DNA of 64,000 nucleotides from Blastomyces gilchristii SLH14081 (taxonomy: Eukaryota > Ascomycota > Eurotiomycetes > Onygenales > Ajellomycetaceae), in the NCBI RefSeq assembly GCF_000003855.2, contig NW_003101682.1, positions 1,553,148 to 1,617,147 on the forward strand, in the 5' to 3' direction. The number at the start of each line of letters is the position of its first letter. Position 1 is the stretch's first letter. This document shows positions 58,850-64,000 of the stretch, one piece after another. Both the position numbers and the translations under genes were made by a program. The notes beneath the pieces were generated by a model. That model was not told the origin of the DNA, did not search any database, and worked only from the letters and a program-made list of their open reading frames with translations.

Positions 58850-61640
58850 ATCATAGTGCTCATACTGAACAGTTCATTAGCAGTAAGTATAATACATTAT
58901 GAAATGTGATCAGAACTTGTTTATCTTCTAATAATTATCAGAATATATTATCATGAATGATACATCTTCTTTATCTTCTTATACACTCTCAACTGTTTTT
59001 TCTTCTTAGTGAGCTTCTGATCATGTTTTCTAGCACAATTTTACATGAACACAGATGCTGATATATTTTTTTTTTATTCATATAGAATCTTCATGTGTTG
59101 ACAGATCTGTGTTCACTGATAATAGTGAACTCAATATTGAATCATTGATCAAGAACTTGAAGAATGTGATAATGAAGAAATTGTCTGTGTCATATATAAC
59201 TGAGTCTTCTACATCTCTCTCTGCTCTCTCTGTTTCTTTCTCTGTCACTTCTTCTCAATCTTCTACATCTGCCTCTGTGTCTGATTCTCTCACTCTCACT
59301 ACCTCTGCCTCTGTGTCTGATTCTTCTGCTTCTGCTATTTCTGCTCTTCTTGATTCTATCATCTCTGCTTTCATTATCAGCTCTCTCTGTTTTAAGAAGA
59401 TATTGTATAGACTTAATGAATTACATTTCTTAGTATATACACTCTCACTCTTCTTATCAATCTCTAGAATAATTTATTGTATGAAGATTATGTACAATAT
59501 AACTATCTGAAGCTCAGTCACAGACATCAATTATTATATTCATTTTAAATATTTATAATAAGATAATTATTTATTCATATCAGAGAATCATTCTCTCTCT
59601 TAACAGTATTAAAATTATAAGTCTTTTTTTTTTTTCATCTTTTCTTTCTGACACTGATTTTTCTATTCTTAGAAAAAATTATTATAGATTTTACTGTGCA
59701 TGAAGTTATAATATTCACAGATATCAAGAAACTTTTTATAATTATAAAGTTCAACATTATAGAAATATTTACTCTGATGAATTTCTTTAAGATGATAGAT
59801 CTGTATTAATCTATTCTCTGACATCTGTCATCTGACTTTATAATACAGATAAAAGATATCTGTGTTTTCAGAAATAAGAATACAGATATTATACTCTTTT
59901 ACACTTATAAGTGTGAGACTTGTATGTCTTATCTGAGATGTTATTATGAGAATGAGCTGTTCACACACTGTGTTCTGCTTTCTGCATTTTCTCATGTTTC
60001 TCTCTCTCTTTCTGAGAAGTCTCATACATGTTGTAATTATACATACAATTCTAAGACCAGTGAGTGTTCATTCAGTAATTATTATCCCTGCTTTTACAGT
60101 TTCATACACTAATAATAGTTCTTAGTTGCTTCAGTGTCAGAGATCATTTTAATTGAAGATGATAACACTGCTGAGACTACTCTCTCTCACTTTTAAGCTT
60201 CTCTCATTACTTTCTCTTTCTTCTCTGCAGAGAAGATTATATGCATATCAGATTATAAGCATTCAGCTCTGAGTGACTCTCACTATCATTCATTCAGTTC
60301 TGTATCTTCTTCTTCTTTCATTTCTTCTATCTCTGTTCTCTCTGCTCTGGCTTCTGATTCTGCAGATTCTGTACTCTTCTTTAATTTTTCTATGTGTACA
60401 TGTACACATTTCTATATTGATATTCCAGTCAATCTTGCAATAAATGACATTAATGTTATACACAGAGTAGTAGAGAAATCAGAGATATACACAGTGTTAT
60501 TGCAAGAGCAGCTTGCAGCTCTTGAATTTCTTGCAGATCTGAAGTTTTGAGATTTTCTTTATTTTTAATGTTTTTCAGATGATATGGCATTGAAAATAGA
60601 TTAAATATATGATGTATGAAAATGAATGAGATGTATAATAACATTTGTCTTTTACAGTCAATTCTTACAGTTAATAATCAATTTATTATTTCTTTTCTTT
60701 TCTTACACTTTTTCTTTATCTGTTAGTCACTACTCTTACACAATCTCTATATAATACAGTGTTCAGTGACTAGGTTCAGCAGCTTTCATCTTTTGTAATT
60801 CTATCTCATGTATTATACTGTCTCTTCTCACTCACTCAGACTACTACAGTAAACAGCTCATTGAATCTAATCTCATCTGATCTCTGAGCATTCTCAGAGA
60901 TTAAGATGACTTGATCTCATACATTCACAGATATTTCAGATGATTCATTCTCTGTTATCTTCACAATTGAACTGATGTAAATAGTTGAATTCAACTCTGA
61001 ATTTCTTTTTCTTCTGTAATCTGACTCATGTGCAAGTCTGCTGCTTTGAGACTGCTCTTTATCACATTGCACTTACTATTTACAGTGTGTTATTATACAA
61101 TCAGCTACAGTCTCATCACTTATTGAAGTATAATATTCATCTGATTTCTTCATTTCTTTTCATTCTTTTCTTATAATTGTGAAAAGATCAGAATAAGTAA
61201 GATTATCTGATTTGTAAGTATCTATAATTTCTCTTACTTTATAAGACTTTTTAATTATAAGTCTTTTCTTTTTCAACACTGATGATAGTGCTGTGAATAA
61301 TTATAATCTACTTGAGTCTTGCATCTTTACTTTCATAAGTTATGAATTATTTATTAAGTTATATAAGACTCATCTCTCTGGTTCTTTCAATGCATATGTT
61401 CTCAGAGAATGTGATTTGAGTATTTTATATGATTCAAATCATCTAGATTGAAACTTCTCAGAGCTCTCATTATGTATGAGAACTTATATTCTCATCTTGA
61501 GACTTGATTTCTTAACTAGTGAGTCTCATATTCTTTTCAATCAGATTGCTCAGTTCAGGAGTAACTTGTTAGCTTTTACACATGCATGACTGATCTCTTT
61601 CAATCTTGATTCTATGTCTGTAACTGTTGTATCTGCAACT
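58850..61640 (-). pseudogene. Extra 3' coding region of Ty3 family A (A2 copy)
   Basis: Counterpart of 13650-16410 without the MITEs. On the minus strand it repeats the acidic and coiled-coil-like segments; the open stretch 60456-60644 includes DLQEIQELQAALAITLC. Plus-strand Ser-rich open frames (59055-59510 and others) are antisense shadows. Conservation of composition and order between A1 and A2 says it was part of the element before decay. Function unknown. Confidence 0.4.
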
Positions 61641-61699
61641 GCTACTACTGTATCTATAACTACTGTTCTCTTTCCCACCTTTTCTGAAGCATTCTTCAG

Positions 61700-64000
61700 G
61701 ATGCGCGGATGCAATCCATACAATAGATAGAATAATGAACACTTAGAGACTGCATGCTGCTGAATTCACATAGCTAATAGTATCTGACTGAGATATTCAT
61801 CTTATAATCTTGTAGACTTGTTCACTAGATATTTCATCAGCATATTGTTCAAGATTCTATTCAAGTGTTTCACTTTCTCATTCATCTGTGAGTGATATAA
61901 TGTTGTTCTACAATGTTTTATCTGTAACTGACTTATGAAATGTCTCATCACTTCTTCTATAAGATTCACACTGTTATCAGTTAGAATCTCATATAGTATT
62001 CTATAATTGATATAGATCTCATCATGTAGAAACTTCATCACTATCTTCTCTATCATCTCTGAAACTGCTTTCACAACTGACCAGTCAGTAGTATAATCAA
62101 TAGCAGTGATTATCTATCAATTTTCATTTAGTATTCAGAGTAATATGTCTATGAGATTCATCTCTCATTGTTCAAATGATTGTATTATACACTTTATCTG
62201 ATAATGTACTTTCTCATATTCTAATCCTTTCTTAGATTCTTTCATAACCTGATAATTCAGACACTTGTGAGCATATATCTGAATGTTCTTGATCATGCTT
62301 GATCAGTATACTCTTGATTCAAGTACACTCATGAGTTCAGAGCTTTCTAAGTGACTGAATTCCTTGTGCATGTGAGTTATCAAGTTATGTCTAAATAAAT
62401 ATTCTAGATAGAGAGCTTTCACATATTCTAGATTACAGTAAAGCACAACATTATTTTTCAATTTTCTTAGCTTAAAGTTCAGAAGCATCTCTTCTACTAC
62501 TTTCATAAGACACTTATTATCTGACATCTTGTCATTCTCTAAGTAAGAGATCATTGTGTTCACTCATTCTGATTTCTTACATTCTCTCAGTGTATTTAAT
62601 GCAAACTTCTCTTATATCTGATTTACAGAATTCTCACTCATGAAATCAGATCTGTGACTGATTACATCAGATATCACAGCATCTGATTTCTTTCTGTATT
62701 TAATATGAAGATTATATACTTAAAACTCTGAGATTCAACATGCTAAGTATTTGACAGATTTTATTATTAATTATAGATAGATAAGACTTTCATAATCTGT
62801 GATCACTGTTATTATATGTCTGTTGTCAATATATCTATTTCACAACATCAGTATATGTTTAATTACTAGCAATTTCTTTTCATACACTGAGTAATTGAGC
62901 TCAGCATCTGATAGTTTTCTATTATCATATATTATCAGATGCAGCTTGCTGTTCTTACTTATCTGTAGAAGAGCATCTCTGATAGCTCATTCAAATGCAT
63001 TCATCTTAATGTAGAAAGATTTATTACAATCTGATTGAATAAGTACTGAGAATATTATTATATGTTCTCTCAGTGTGAGAAAAGCCTCTTCACACACAGT
63101 ATTTCAGATAATTAAATGAAACTTCTTCTTTCACAGATTTGCATTTATTTCTCTTAAGAGATCTGAGAGTGATACAGATATTTATATAAAATTCTTGATA
63201 AATCTGCAGTAATATAAGATCAACTCAAGAAACTGTTGTATATAATGTACATTTCTCAGTCACAGTCAATTTACTATGACATTCAATTTCTCTGAAATGA
63301 GATGTATATAGTCATCACTTACTATATATTCTATGAACTTCAACTCTTTCATTTCAAATACACACTTTATTAATTTAATATAGAGCTTATACTCTGTCAG
63401 AGTTGTAAGCACTTTATCAAGATACTTCAGATATTCATTATATAAGTTTGAAAAGACTAAAATATTATTGAGATATACAAGACATAAGATTTCATTCTAT
63501 TTATAAAGAATTGTATTCATTATCATTTGAAAGATAACAGATGCATTTGTTAGACTGAATAATATTATCAGAAACTTATACTTCTCTCATTGTATATTAA
63601 ACATAGTTCACAGAACTGACAGTTTATCTACACAGATCTGCCAGTATTCTGAGAGAAGATTAATCTTCAATAGATATCAGATATTTTCAATCATATTCAA
63701 CTGTTGTTAAATCTGTGACAGTAAATATTCATTCTTAATTATAAGCTTATTAAGTGCTTAATAATTGATACACATTCATCACTTCTCATCTGTCTTTTTC
63801 ATAAATAGAACTGAAAAGTCTCACATACTTGATGAGAATTATATAAGATCATATTCTAGAAGGTCTGTGATCTGATGCTTCTGTTCTTCAAGATGCATTT
63901 ATGACAGAGAATACACATTCTGATTGACTGGTTTTGCATCTCTTATATCAATCTCATATACAAATCCTTGTTTCAGCAGCAATTTCAGTGAAAGATCTGT
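61700..64000 (-). pseudogene. Family A pol: RT, RNase H, integrase (A2 copy)
   Basis: Integrase: zinc region THMHKEFSHL in the open stretch 62303-62563; core in 61802-62074 with EILTDN (second catalytic aspartate), and KVKHLNRILNN, where the usual catalytic glutamate position reads lysine. The RT catalytic loop lies near 63465. Stops and missense changes differ from those in A1, so the two copies decayed independently. Confidence 0.82.

Larger units (their letters stand above)
58348..64000 (-). mobile_element. Ty3/gypsy element A2, continues beyond window
   Basis: Minus-strand family-A element matching A1 from 12585 to about 19238, without MITEs 2 and 3. 3' LTR at 58348-58514 (167 bp; its first TG is now TA). 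The window ends in the RT. Confidence 0.92.

Overview
The window contains no intact cellular gene that I can recognise. It is a nest of transposable elements in a very AT-rich compartment of what is most likely a filamentous ascomycete genome. The evidence is a Tad1-like LINE with zinc-knuckle ORF1 and AP-endonuclease/RT/RNase H ORF2, Ty3/gypsy elements (two families with chromodomains), hAT elements and MITEs, a tRNA-derived SINE, and pervasive C-to-T / G-to-A decay that has filled nearly every reading frame with stops. The species cannot be fixed from this sequence.

Layout. 1-2158: 5' part of a LINE (copy E, minus strand). 2159-4979: AT-rich sequence, a GC-normal island (2958-3645) with a 155-bp tandem duplication, a Ty3-family-C LTR, and a decayed reading frame resembling a fungal tyrosine recombinase. 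4980-10554: a nearly full LINE (copy A, plus). 10555-11395 and 33225-34884: one further LINE (copy B) split by a 21.8-kb insertion. That insertion (11396-33224) is bounded by hAT-type termini and a perfect 8-bp target duplication. It holds a MITE, a 9.3-kb Ty3 element (A1, which carries two more MITEs), a 5.6-kb chromovirus-type Ty3 element (B1) and a short LINE (copy D). 34885-44365: an unidentified stretch, a family-C 5' LTR plus gag, a truncated family-B element (B3) and a minus-strand family-C element (C'). 44366-53096: LINE copy C, interrupted by an undecayed tRNA-derived SINE and by a complete family-B element (B2). 53097-58347: a plus-strand family-C element (C'') with two MITEs and a 136-bp assembly gap. 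58348-64000: a second family-A element (A2) running off the window.

How it fits together. The relative order of events can be read from nesting and target duplications: LINEs first, then hAT and Ty3 elements into them, then MITEs into Ty3 elements, with the SINE among the latest or least decayed. The Tad1-like LINE probably supplied the machinery for the SINE, because both end in the same AAT-repeat tail preceded by a hairpin. The hAT host or a relative probably supplied transposase for the MITEs, which share its ends. No element here looks able to move today.

The most notable signals are about mutation. Changes concentrate at CpC and CpG rather than CpA, giving mostly TGA stops from TGG codons. 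In every LTR the half next to the internal region is decayed, while the half next to the outside keeps its CpGs. I found no CRISPR, prophage, operon or defence-system architecture; the nesting and the mutation gradient are the best candidates for something undescribed.
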